NCBI RefSeq assembly: GCF_020536995.1
Contig: NC_068366.1
Coordinates: 69,627,297-69,691,296, forward strand
Length of the DNA stretch: 64,000 nucleotides
From: Dreissena polymorpha
Taxonomy: Eukaryota; Mollusca; Bivalvia; Myida; Dreissenidae
Direction of reading: 5' to 3'
Each line of letters opens with the position of its first letter. Position 1 is the stretch's first letter. Below the pieces are notes generated by a model. The model worked only from the letters and a program-made list of their open reading frames with translations. It made no database searches and had not been told where the DNA came from. A program made the translations under genes and the position numbers. This document shows positions 51,126 to 63,240 of the stretch, in pieces.

Positions 51126-51183
51126 ATCGCAAGCCTTGCCCAATGCAAAACGTGTTGTGTTTTGTGCTTAGTTGTGTGAAGAC
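51126..51183 (+). repeat. Split direct repeat B2 (right terminus)
   Basis: A 58-bp repeat identical to B1. It lies 349 bp beyond A2, and the outer element resumes 12 bp before its right inverted end. Confidence 0.9.
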
Positions 51184-51253
51184 ATTAAAATAAATGCCAT
51201 ATCCCGTTGTCGTACAGACGCACCTCTCATTGTAACGTAGTTCAGCGGGAGTG

Positions 51254-52560
51254 ATTTCTGTATCGCGAGCAAATACGTTAGTTTATGTCTGCGGAGTTAC
51301 TTACATATAAGTTTCAATTGACAAATATTTTACACATGTAGACATATCCTAGTGCTTTATCAATATATACATATATTACAATTATAGTACAGTGCTTGTA
51401 ATCAAACGCAAAGATGATAATATTCATATGTGTATTGCTGAATTTAATCTACCACAATAATTTAAATTTAGGAATTATTAACAAAAAACTAAAAATACAC
51501 ACATATAGATGGTACTTTAAATATTTTCTGTATAATATCTATGCTGAAACGTTTATGATACGCAGCAAACAAACATCATTTACATCATAGCTGATTTTAT
51601 ATGTTGTGAGTTACAAATAATTCAACTACAAAGTCTATGCAGCAACATGAAAGTTAAGTGAAACCAGTCAATCACTTCCAAAAAGATAATAATGCTATCC
51701 AGACATAATATATTCGTCTGACAAGTTTTAATTCCCAAGTGAATACTGCAGATTCAGCTCATGTAAGAATATTTGATGTCAGAAAAGTGAGGTCCTGGAT
51801 AAGATCTATCTGTCATTAGTCCTTTGCGGAAGCTAAGAACCAATACGGACATTATTTGGACATTATTTGGATCTAGTCGTCAACATTATGACCATCTAGT
51901 GTGTTTGCCAAATGCCAATATGCTGAAGCTTAATATGAATTCAGCGAGTTTATTTTTTAATAAACGAAGTTACATAAATATATATTACCTGGCAGCACAT
52001 AACTTAGCAGATAACAAGATCGATTTGCATAAGAACAACCGAAACGAAATATACATTAACATTAACGCCAATTTTTACTTTACTGATCATCAATTCACAT
52101 TCTTGCCTTGCTAAAACATGATCGTTGGTGAAGGCAAATATTTATTAGGCAAGAACGTTTGTTATGTCTTTGTTTTGTTGTAAAAAAAGAAAAAAATATG
52201 GAATACTCCTCAGTGTTTTCGTATGACAACTATGTTCCCAAACGTAATTGGTTCAAGTCTGCCGTCTACATTTGCAGAGGGAAATTTAAATAGTCACACT
52301 TAAAACCATAATACAAATCATTCGTTTTATATTCCATTCGATATATTGACATTTAAACAGTCTTTATTGCATCACGTTCTATTATGTCATTTCCTTTTTT
52401 TGTTAGTTAAAACCTTTTGCACAGTACACTTACCATTTTTTTCATAAGGGATGAAATAACATTCATAATGTAATTGTAGTTCATTCTGGACACTCTGAAA
52501 AGTGTATATCGGTTTGATACTGACAAAATCGATGTACCAATCATTAATCGCACATAAGTC
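51254..52560. other. No recognisable gene
   Basis: AT-rich sequence. An open stretch at 51824-52114 has no domain I recognise and no splice support. Confidence 0.45.
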
Positions 52561-52731
52561 TTAATATTCGCCAAGAATTGTATATCTTTTGTCAACATTT
52601 CTAGACAAATGTAATACTTTAAGTTCAATCACGTATGTTTCATATTTGTCATCGAATCCCAAAGATGTCGAATTAGTGGACAAATCAAATAACCACATCT
52701 CGGTTGTCTCCTGTGAACAACATTTTTCCCT
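52561..52731 (-). CDS. Candidate terminal exon, unrecognised
   Basis: On the minus strand an acceptor-like aattaaagcag precedes REKCCSQETTEMWLFDLSTN, STSLGFDDKYETYVIELKVL and HLSRNVDKRYTILGEY, then TAA. Amino-acid composition is protein-like and a Cys pair is present. The frame stays open upstream of the proposed acceptor, so the 5' edge is uncertain. The opposite strand is also open here, which lowers confidence. Confidence 0.25.
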   Translation of the reverse strand, partial: REKCCSQETTEMWLFDLSTNSTSLGFDDKYETYVIELKVLHLSRNVDKRYTILGEY

Positions 52732-55700
52732 CTGCTTTAATTTTATTATATTAGGAAAATCGTTAACCGTATACATTGCGATTTTATTTGTTATAGTTAC
52801 AATTATGCTAACCTTGTTTATGTTGTGTCCATCGTTTATGATCACAAAGAGTAACATGTACATTATATTATCAACTAGTACGAGAAATTCAATTGGATAC
52901 ATTTGTTCATTTTTAACAATGTTCTTTTTTAGGGGCGGCTTCCAGTTTTTATACCGTTTTTACACAGTTTAAGAGAGAAATCCTTAATCAATTTGAAGAA
53001 CAAATTCACATCAAGATCTTGTAATATTAAAAATTTAGCCCATTATAATATATGTGATCGTATGAAATATGTTTATGTCATAATGCCCTCATGTACCACC
53101 ACAATCTCCCACTACTTATTGTTTTATGGATTTTAGTAATTTTTTCAGGTTTTAAAAAGAGCTATGTCTATTCTTGTCCAAATAGATTTAAATAATAATA
53201 ATAACATACGATTAACAACATGTGCCTGATTACTATGCTTTGTTTGTATAAGTTGTTTTTGTGGTGAATTGCTTTGTGTGTTGGCAATGCGTTCATTGTG
53301 ACAAAACTAGGAAATTATTGTGTTCATATTGTACCATCCAATTAATTAGTCATCAAATGAAACGGTGGGCGAAGTGATACATCCTTAATTTGTGCAAGCG
53401 GTAAAATATTCAAGACGTCAATAAGGTTTCGTTCGATCAAGTTTTATAGCTCAGGTTCAGGTGCAGCCATAAACGTACTTGTTAAATGACCAAAGTATGG
53501 TTATTCCGTATTGGCGTGTAGTGGATAAAGGAAAACACACGCATTGGGCAGTAGGGTAGGTAGGCTAGAAAAGAATCGTAATACCTATTACAAATTAAAT
53601 AAAGAAAACGAGCCGTATAAAGCCTAACAAGTGGCGGTCATGACTTTTAATGTAAGCGTGTAACAAAACGCGGGGACAAATCGTCACATACAAGATGCAC
53701 AAACATCAACCATAAACCATCAGATTAGTCTGGTATTCTCGATTAAATTAGAACGTCTTACATGTGCTTGCGTGTTTCCTCTGTAGACTTTTTTTTATAT
53801 CTGAAAGAGAGATAACTATTTTCACGCTGTTTTATTTATGTATTTATATATAATTATTTATTTATTAAATTTAACATAAGAAACATTTCGCACTTCATCA
53901 TATAACACATCAAACATATTCAATATCGTCCTAACAAAGGTCTTGATCATCAACATTATCATCCATCTCGTATTGTTATCTATTCTAGTTATAAGTTATG
54001 TGTCCTTAACTTGAAATGGATTTTCAACATTTAGAAGCACCCAAGATGTGGCAAAGTAACTTCAATTAATTATAATTTATATTCATTAATTGTTAACGTT
54101 AAACCTTATTTAGAAAAGAGTTCAAGTTGCATTTCAAACTTGTGGTTTCGTCGCCGTCTGTAATTATTATGATTAAAATATAATAAATGCAATATTCAAC
54201 TGTTGATCCATCAACGAACAGTCCAGAAAGTTGTATAATCACCCAATTTTGTTGTTACAACTCAAAAAGTAATCACAAATATTACACATAATTATACATA
54301 ATTTTAGTTTGAATATATATTTGCTTTAACAATACTGACTTGATAAGCTGACAACTCGATCACGTTCTTTAATACGATTACGTTGGCTTGATTTTAAAAT
54401 TGCAAATTGTATAATGCCAGTGAAATTATCGTATGGATAATTAACGTTGAGAGTAAAAGTGTTCATTTAGGAAGCCGTCTAAATTAATGAATAATATTGA
54501 CGAATTAAAATTAACGATGATTTACATTACTTAGCAAAATTTTGCATTGGCATATTGATTGGATTGAGGAGACCTAGAACTACCATAATGCATTTCCATA
54601 TACATTTGCATCTTGATCTATTGAACCTTAATTAAGTGAACCTGATAAAAATGTAAATATTTCCTTCAAGGATATTTGCATATGAGTTCACGTGTAATTA
54701 CACTTTATTTGCATTGTGTTTCGGATATTGTTCCATCTGAATATCAGACATTGGTGTTTCGAACGTTTGCTACAAATTATTTGCATCTTATTTGATACAC
54801 ATTAAGAAGCTTCGTTGACCTCTTAGTGAACGACTACAAGGTTATGGACGATTTAAGTCACGGTCAGATACGGTCCTTTTCATTGTACTATCCTAACGAT
54901 ATTAATTGGTCTTCCTTTTGTGCTTTACTTTATCTTCTATTGTACGGATATAATATATCCATCATTTAGTATAAGGAAGTTGTCTAGACTTTAGCTTTAT
55001 TATTTAAAATATGATACGAATTGAACATATTTTAACATACTTCTGAAAATATTACTTAAATTGTACATATATCGCCATTGTCTAGTATGACCACGAATGT
55101 GCATGTTTAATAACTCCGTCAGGTCATTATTGTGATGTTTATAGGCTAGCGTAAATAAATTCCACACGAAAATGCGGACAATTTCATCTCATTTGGTAGT
55201 CAAAATCAGCTTAATTGAATTAAATTAAATAAATTCTCTTTTACATAAAAATCCCGGTTATCCCGGTACCCCAAAATGTACTGACGTAACAATATACTTT
55301 GATAATACAATTACAAGACTTAGTGAAAGTGTACTTATACACAGCCAGAAGAGTACATGTAAAGACATGATTGGCCTTACAGGGACTTCACAGTTTTCAC
55401 TTGACATGTTGTCTCCGGCAGAATGTATTCTTTTCCGTTTGATAATGATTACAGAGGCTCGCCAAGTGTTTTACATTTGTCTCCGACACTCTTGGGTGGC
55501 AATTACCAGTAAGGTACAAGGCACAATAATATACGGATGTGTAATTGGACCATACCTGGTCCGAAGATACATTTCATAACAAGCTCAATAATTATTAAAA
55601 ACTGTTGTTAGCGTTCTTTTTTATCTTTTGAAGACAATCGGAATTTGTGATTGCATATTTTCTGAAGTAATTTCTTTATATATTATTATATATGATATAC

Positions 55701-56877
55701 ACACATGTTCATGTTTTACATTTTGAATGCAACAGGTTGTAATTCATCTAAAGGAATACACAAAGTATACATCAATATGATCGGAAGATGTAATATCATA
55801 TAGAGATGAGAAGTATCATACATGTTGCACCCACAAGAAATAAGTTTGACATATACTTAGAGCCGGGTGTTGGGCAACACTAACAATATCCCGAACTCTT
55901 CCAATAGTATTAATTTAATAGCATCGAACAAAAATTATTATTTGAGTTTGTTTAATCTTATCGAATAAAAAATCATTTTATCAAAAATCAATGTATAATT
56001 TTTTTATTTGAAAACCATGCAGCCATTGATCATTTTATGTGTATATTTGCGCCTTCCAATTATTTCTATGTACGTACTTTTGAAAAAAATACCATTTAAG
56101 GGCCCCACGCGGAGAATATTAAAATTAACATATCTCGATCGGGATATTTTACTTTTCAATGTGGCATTATAACAGTAGGCAGGATTTGGTTTATTAGATT
56201 TCAAAAGGGGAAGTTAAGAAAAATACATATGTCGTCAATGAGTGGGCGCTGAACTGACACGTGCCGATCAACTTTGTTTTGTATAAGATAAATTATTATT
56301 GAACAGATATAAAGTTAATTAAGATTAAGAAAAAAGGACTCTGGACAATCGGTGTTGATAATATATCCATGTATCACAAAACCGAATGAATATAACCATG
56401 GTGTAACTGTTGATTACTGACTTATAAATAAAAGGATATTTTTCTTCTTAATAAATTGTGGTTTAATATTGTAATTGAAGTGTCCGATAAGTGATTTTGT
56501 AAAATATTTTTTTAAGCATTCAAATATAGTTAAGTATAAAAGATCATATATATTTGTTTTACTTCTGAAAATACTGACACAATTCTTCGCTGATTATATA
56601 TTTAAATTCGCTTGCGCTTACCGCACCATTATTTGTATTCAATATATATGCATACTAACCCTAACCGAACCTCAATATTTGAATGAAATGAATGAAGAAA
56701 TGTAGGACATTATTTTTTTATTATTGTCAACTTACTACACTTAAGATAAAAACCAGCAATGTTTGGAATTTGTCTAACTATCTAACCCTCGAACTGGTGT
56801 GTAATGCAGCAAATAGCTCATAAACATAAAATAAGTGCACATGCTTGAAGTTATTGTTTTAAAACGGCATTGCATTT
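52732..56877. other. Long gene-poor stretch
   Basis: Mostly featureless AT-rich sequence. A Cys-containing open stretch on the minus strand near 55390-55530 (ALYLTGNCHPRVSETNVKHL with more Cys after it) lacks good splice sites and is not called. Confidence 0.4.
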
Positions 56878-57248
56878 CTAATCCAACTGGATAATATTAT
56901 TCACAATAGACACACATATCGATTTTTGCCACTTGCCGGAACGTATTAAATTGCTGCTGAATTCATATGAAATTTTAAAGCCACGTCTGTCGTATTTGTA
57001 GTCGGTGACGTCATCCAGCGACGTTTCATTGAAAGTAACGCGTCCTCGTCCCGTTACTAATTCGATGTAGTGAAACTCCCGCGGTGAAAATAATGTGATA
57101 TTATCATATTTGCTACACAACGAGCCGACGGTTTCTAGAAAGGCAATTAGCCGGCCGTCCTTCATGATCACGGAAACAACCGGATAAGTGAAAATATGTA
57201 AGATAGCAGTGTCAACGTATTGGTAACAATACCCAGTTTTATAGCATA
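56878..57248 (-). CDS. CUB-like terminal exon of a probable secreted protein
   Basis: The minus-strand exon opens after tttacgaatgctag with a phase-1 start and runs 122 codons to TAG. It reads CYKTGYCYQYVDTAILHI, TYPVVSVIMKDGRLIAF, ETVGSLCSKYDNITLF, PREFHYIELVTGRGRVTF and DDVTDYKYDRRGFKISYEF. The pattern (DG, a central Cys in G-LC, then RGF-I-YEF about 50 residues later) resembles the second half of a CUB domain, and CUB exons commonly start in phase 1. Base composition is much less AT-biased than the flanks. No upstream partner exon is secure; 60070-60174 on the same strand is a possible first exon. The family call is tentative. Confidence 0.45.
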
Positions 57249-59069
57249 CTAGCATTCGTAAAACAAACAAGTTTACGCAATATAATTATATTTCTTGATG
57301 GCAAATTCATCTTATGACTGTTTACAATATGAACAATTTAACATGTTCTCCTAAGGTTGAACCATAAAGCGTAAGTTGTACTTGTCTTGTAAACAATAAA
57401 TAAACCTTTTTCCAGTTTAATAGCATAGTGCATTGTAGTATATGGCCTACAAACGAAACTTCTGCACGTTCTCAATACAAACACTGAACCACTTAAGTAA
57501 CAACAACACTAAACAAAAAGTAATTTAATCGCTTTTACTTCGAAGGAAGACTTTGTCAATTAAAAAGGTACGAGTAGTTTATTACAAAAGTTCTTGTTTA
57601 AGTGTGAAAAATCGATCAATAATCGCCTTGATTCACAATTAACATTTTGACGTCGAGATTTACAGATTGGATGTTGGGGTCTTATTGGTGAAATATTTAG
57701 CTGTTTTGGTCATATGTGGTGAATTTTCATGAAATAAACGCTTTTCTGCGCAGAGAGAGTTTTGTCTGAAAAGTTATACCATTGAGCGAGAATTCACGTT
57801 TTAGTAATATTTGTATAACACGATTATTTGCAGTCGACATAAAATCAAACTTAATAAAATTTTACTTGTGCGTGATCGGTATTTGTTAAATAAATAATGA
57901 TATAATGAATACATTTGACAAATAAAATCAGTGAAGCAAATTCAATACTAAACATTATAATGTTGTGCACTGAGTATTTAATTGTACATATGAACAAAAA
58001 CTGCATTTAACTGTGTAATAACTAGTATAATTATGATGCTTGCAAATCAAACAACTTTAACACTGAATCTACATTCGCATTCCACGAACACTTAGAGCGA
58101 ATTTTTGGGCATTTTTCACTGTTAAATTGGGCTGAAAATAATTAACAGGTCAAAAGAGTTAGTTTGAATGTGGTAACTGACCAATTATCTGCAACTCATC
58201 TTGCTACCACTTGTTTATAAAAATATATATTATATTCGATATTTTATATGACTGGCCCAGTGCTCTAATGCCGAGCGGAACTGTCTTTTTATTAGGATCG
58301 GAGTTAGTGTTCGTATGTCGTTTGAATAGATTTCGTTGCAGGAAAACGAATAATTTTTGTCGTCAGTTGTCAAACTAAGTATGGTTGGTATTCAAATGCA
58401 TTAGTTTTCTGTTTTTGGGATATTGTTTTAGTATACTGATGCTACAGTAACAAATATAACTGTATATGAAGTGCAAACACCAAAAATAAACAACGGTTGC
58501 GATAGACACCTATGAACATATCATATACTTTTAGATGCGTCTAATGTCACTTTAATGAGGACCCAGGAAAATCCTGGTCATGTAAACCATGCTTAAAATC
58601 TCGTTATGCGCAGCCCAAAATCGATTATTGACGAAATCACGGCGTCCATTGAGTCATCAAGGGAATTCATGGAATAAGTCTAAATAAATATTGGCAGGAC
58701 AATGGATGTTTGCAAATTGCTCCTTATTACTTATCGTATATTAGTTTGTTTCTCTGTCGTCGATATTTCGTGTTATATATATTGATTCGATAGCATATTT
58801 AATAACCATATTATTAAACAAAATAGTAAAACATGAAAGAAAAGTTATCTAAGCGATTAATGTGTGATGAATGCGATCCAAATACACGTGTATATGATCT
58901 CCACATCTTTAAACAGTGTTAACTATGGTTAATATAAACATAGTGTAATCTATGCAATATATAGTATTGCAAACCAAATTTTTCAATTATAAACGTTTGC
59001 AATGCATTTATAAACATACAATCATTTAATAACAAGTATCAAGGTATATTATGCAAATAAATAGAGAAT
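57249..59069. other. No recognisable gene
   Basis: AT-rich sequence, possibly intron if the exons on either side belong to one gene. Nothing directly supported. Confidence 0.4.
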
Positions 59070-59171
59070 ACATGGTTGGTGCCGAGATGGAGAAAGTTTA
59101 TCCGGCGAGGCTTAGAAAAAGAAAATAGGGCGAGTTTTAGCAATATTCTCGTATCTCGGCACCAACCATGT
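59070..59171. mobile_element. 102-bp palindromic element
   Basis: ACATGGTTGGTGCCGAGA at 59070-59087 and its exact reverse complement at 59154-59171 enclose 66 bp. Perfect 18-bp arms and tiny size fit a miniature inverted-repeat element or foldback. No target duplication is obvious. Confidence 0.65.
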
Positions 59172-60069
59172 TTTCGATTTATCCTGCTTCATGTTAAATT
59201 ATGTCTTTAACACATTTGATCAAAAACATACGATCAATTGACATAACAGAATAATTATTCAAGTCGGGCCTCCAACATATACAAAATATTCCTGACGATC
59301 GAATAACTACCGATTGTGTCATGAAAAAATAGTTGCACATTAAATTGTTCCTTCTAATACTTTTCAATTAAAAATATTAGAAGAAATAAAAATGAATCAA
59401 CAGTATGATATGTTTATTGTTAGAAATGGAAAAAAATGTAACATCAAATTAAAAAAACAATGTGTGTTCAAGTTCAAGGTCGTGGACTGAAACGAGTGTC
59501 TGTAAAAACGGATGAAAAGTTAAATGTCACAAGATGAAATATTTCATATAAACTGAGAAATGCTTAATATTAACAATTGCGCCTGCAAATAAGGATAAGG
59601 TTTTTCATTCAAATATAGTGTTAGTTTGTTCGATTAAATGTTATGTCATAGAAAAATAAAATCAATTGCAGACGACCGAAAATAAGTGTGTATAAGTGGA
59701 GTGTAACCCTTCTATTTATATAAAGAATCGCCGTATATTAAAGGTTATGAGTACACAAATTTACAGACAAAATTGATTACTTCATTGCCATATGTTTGCT
59801 TGAATTTAATACATATTTATAACTTTTACTTTTTTTGGATAAAACATTTGTCAGGAACTTCGCATGTTCATTGTGTAAAAGGTAATATTAGAACATGTCG
59901 ATCGGCGCGTAGGAATATGTATTTACGGTTTCCGGATATCAAATAGTTTATTCGACCCTGCTTTATTTGGTCAATGTTGCAACAGAGGCAGGATAAAACC
60001 TGAACCTAAACCAAGACAGGAGTACATTTGTACCACATCGTAAAAAGATGCAGAACGTTCAAGACTTAC

Positions 60070-60174
60070 ATTACGGCGCTGACCAGAAGTCTGGTAAATT
60101 AGTCGCGAATAAAAGCTAATACAGCGTCCCTGAGTTTCCAATTTACCAATTAGGCAACACAATGTGAGCCTCAT
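60070..60174 (-). CDS. Candidate first exon, unrecognised
   Basis: On the minus strand ATG opens MRLTLCCLIGKLETQGRCIS then FYSRLIYQTSGQRRN and meets a strong donor, CGTAAT|gtaagt. The N-terminus is short for a signal peptide. It could equally be an internal exon preceded by an AG just before the ATG, or 5' noncoding. The donor is the only strong evidence. Confidence 0.25.
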
Positions 60175-60829
60175 CTTGCAGCCTGCCAAACAAAGAGGAA
60201 TTATTACTTGCTTGACAGACTATATTAAGTTCTCCTTAATAGACCGAGCAACTGAAGAGAAAATAATGGACCCCACCATGTCTATTATGCAGTGTGGTTA
60301 ATGGAAACAATAGCTACGAACCGAGTGCAACTGCAAAAAATACATACAGTATACGGTATTTAAACGTAATAAGAAGCAACTTTGTTCAATTCCATTTTTT
60401 TATATAATTGAATATCCAAATAAGAAGCGAGTCTAATGAGACGAATTCAAGCTTTACAATATTATCGAGCAGCTGTTTCTGGTTAATGCTCTGCGCATGA
60501 ACAATAAACCATAATTATTCATTCATGCCTAATACGACACAATGAATATACTTCTCATTATTGCCTCGTCTTAAAAGTATAATTGTAGTATACTTGTAGA
60601 CATTCAAAATGTGTATGTAAATGATGTAAATATTATATTGTCATATCACTTGTTTTTTTTCGACGAATCCTTGATAAAAAGCAATTATTTTGTATAAATC
60701 ATTTTCACATCTTGTTTTTATTTATTTAATACGCGCCTTATGCAAAGAGTTAAAATGTATGTACAATTTTTTACGCTGGAGGTAAATGGTAACATTTTAA
60801 ATGGGTATACTACTAATAGACTCATGGTG
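60175..60829. other. No recognisable gene
   Basis: AT-rich sequence preceding the LINE; it may include part of its 5' untranslated region near 60770-60852. Confidence 0.4.
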
Positions 60830-63240
60830 GACATTCATAATAATATTACAACATGACAAGCTTAAATATTTGTACATTTAATGTCAAAGGACTGGGTGCC
60901 AAAATTAAACGCGAACAAGTTTTTACATGGTTAAAAACAAAATCAATTGATATAGCAATTCAACAAGAGCTGCATTATGATAACAAACAATTAAATACTG
61001 ATTGGGCTCAAGCATGGGGAGGGGACGTTTTTTGCAGTGGACAAAGTACAAACCGCTTAGGAATGGGAATTCTAATAAAACCCAACCAACAAATACATAT
61101 CCTCGATTATAACGAAATTATAGTAGGAAGGCTACAGGTCCAAAAGCAAAAAAATATATAATTCTCAAATTGCTTCAATTAACATATTTGCCCCAAATAA
61201 TGACGACCTTGATTTTTTTTAATACATTAGAGAATACAATTACCAGTCTAGATGAATACTCTTTGATAATAAGAGGAGATTTTAATGTGGTTCAAGATTT
61301 TAAGTTAGACAAATTAAATGGGAAGACAACTACGAAAAATAAATGCTCAAATAAAGTGAATTATAAAAAAGATAATTACGCTTTATCTGACATTTACAGG
61401 AATTTTAATCCTTTCAAATCAGCATTTACTTGGCATTCAAATACTAACCCCCCATTTTTTCCCGACTAGACTACTTTCTAATTTCATCTTGCCTAATAAG
61501 TAACGCTCGAAATTGCTCAATAAAAAATGGGTTCAAGTCAGACCATTGCATTGTTATCCTAGACATACATTTTGATTTGATTGAAAGAGGTCCATGTTAC
61601 TTTAAACTTAATAACTCTTTATTATTTGACACAGATTACAAATTAAAGATAAAAAATGCAATTACAGAAGTTGTCCATTTCAACAGGGATGCAAATTCTA
61701 ATATATTTTGGGAACTTATTAAAGGCAGGGTCAGAGATGAAAGCATTACATTTGCGGCAAACAAAAAGAAACAAAATATCAAAACTGAAAAAGAACAAGA
61801 AAATAACATAAGAAATATGGAAGAACAACTGGTAAGAAACCCAAACGATGCAATACTTATGCAAAATTACCAAAAAAAAAAGATGCATACAATGCATTAA
61901 GCGAAGAAAAAATAAAAGGTTTTTCAATAAGATCTAAAGCTGAATGAATTGAAGGGGCTGAAAAAAAGTTCTTTGCTAATTTTAAATCCAAAAGATCTGA
62001 ACACAAGGTGATAAAACAACTAAGGATAAATGATACAATAGAAAATGACCATGTAAAGATACGTAAAGAAATAAAAGAATATTACTCAAGCCAAGCCTTT
62101 ATGTACCTGATATCTTACATAATTATGAGAAATAAAGATAATATAGGAAAAGAAATAATTTGGAATAATTCACATATCAAAAACAAACACACTGGTCTTC
62201 TGTTTTACAAAAAATTGCATGATAGGAGTATCGACCTTGTGGAGCATTTGTATGACTATAGATTTCGAGACTTTTACACTTTTACACGTTCAATCAAATG
62301 AAACAACTATATGATTTAGAAAATACCGAATTTCTGAAATAGTATACATTAATTCAAAGTATCCCACTGCATTGGAAAGAGAAGCTGAAAACAGAAGCTA
62401 TCAGTTATCAACAACCCGAACGCCTTATTTCACTGATCAACAAAAAAAACACACCAAAACTATGCAAATTTATTTACTCCAAGTTAGTCCTATTAAAAAG
62501 TCCAGATGCTGTTTAATCCATTACCAAATGGGAAATACATTTTAGAAAAAGGACTTGATTTTAAGAGTATCATTGTTAAAGCTCTATTGCTTACAAACGA
62601 TACTAAATTGAAAGAATTCCAATATAAATATATAATGAGAATTATTCCTAACAATAGTTTTTTACTGAAATGCGGGCTTATGTGATATTTGTTGCATGAC
62701 GATTGACTCAAATATTCATATGTTTTTGGACTTCACAACAATACAAACATTCTGGCATGATCTTAAATTGTACATTGAAACATCAATTGATACACGTAGT
62801 AGAATTTACTACACATAAGAAACAATTAGTTTTTTAAATTTTTTATATGGTAATTTACCAACATCCGTAGCTGTTAATTTTATTACACTACTGGCGAAAT
62901 TTTTCATTTTTAAAAACAAGAACCAAGCAACGAGACTTAGAATTGAAAAAATGATTGCTATAACCAAAAATAAATTGAATATATTCAGAGAACAATTTCA
63001 AACCCTTTTAGCAAACAAACCATAAACAATCCTTTTTTGTACTAAGATTTTTGTGCGCATGTTTTTTTCTCTTTTTTCAAATATGTTTTTTAAAGCTCTT
63101 CTTTTATTCCCTTATTTTGCTCCTTACGTTATTAGCTACATATTATCTCATATTATATATGATCTCTGTATTTCGGTACTTGTGTAAAACTTGTGTGATG
63201 CTTTTCGAGAATAAAATACTGAAAACCAAAAAAGAAATTC
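60830..63240 (+). mobile_element. Internally deleted LINE (L1/Tx1-like)
   Basis: The ATG at 60853 opens an APE-type endonuclease: NICTFNVKGLGAKIKREQ, QQELHYDNKQ, RGDFNVVQDFKLDKLNG, AFTWHSNTN and NGFKSDHCIVILD (the GDFN and SDH boxes). A coiled, Lys/Glu-rich stretch follows (EKEQENNIRNMEEQLVRNP). At about 62095 the sequence jumps from KEYYSSQ to the C-terminal third (YKKLHDRSIDLVEHLYDYRF, FQYKYIMRIIPNNSFLLKCG and KNKLNIFREQFQTLL, stop near 63024). No reverse transcriptase palm motif (YADD type) is present, so about 1.5 kb is missing. Several frame changes (near 61155, 61468) and stops (one after SIRSKAE) also disable it. The 3' end is A-rich. Confidence 0.8.

Larger units (their letters stand above)
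46228..51183 (+). mobile_element. DIRS-order tyrosine-recombinase retrotransposon fossil (Ngaro/PAT-like)
   Basis: About 4.96 kb, broken, with many breaks (probably ten or more). The terminal architecture is A1 (46228-46427), internal region, B1 (50519-50576) abutting A2 (50577-50776), then B2 (51126-51183). These are the split direct repeats of Ngaro/PAT-type elements. Parts, in order on the plus strand, are a gag-like region with a zinc-knuckle-like motif (46988-47035), a repeat-rich stretch (47110-47620), a reverse transcriptase/RNase H region with an ADAST motif near 48460, and a tyrosine-recombinase region (about 49600-50000). A1 and A2 differ at 2 of 200 positions and B1 and B2 at none, so insertion looks recent. 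The element sits inside an older inverted-repeat element. Confidence 0.75.
44210..51253. mobile_element. Outer element with 58-bp inverted ends, interrupted by a retrotransposon
   Basis: The left end (44210-44267) and the reverse complement of the right end (51196-51253) agree at 53 of 58 bases, starting CACTCC and sharing GCTGAACTACGTTACAATGA. The motif TACGGCGTC recurs at 44262, 44285 and 44614, like subterminal transposase-binding repeats. Without the inserted element at 46228-51183 it is about 2.1 kb. It carries a two-exon minus-strand coding fragment (45563-45920). I see no convincing target duplication and no known transposase motif, so the superfamily is unassigned. Confidence 0.6.

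Noticed and set aside
52589-52972. A 127-codon plus-strand frame with two hydrophobic segments
   Set aside because: The hydrophobicity follows from T-rich sequence. There is no known family, and the opposite strand offers a competing exon.
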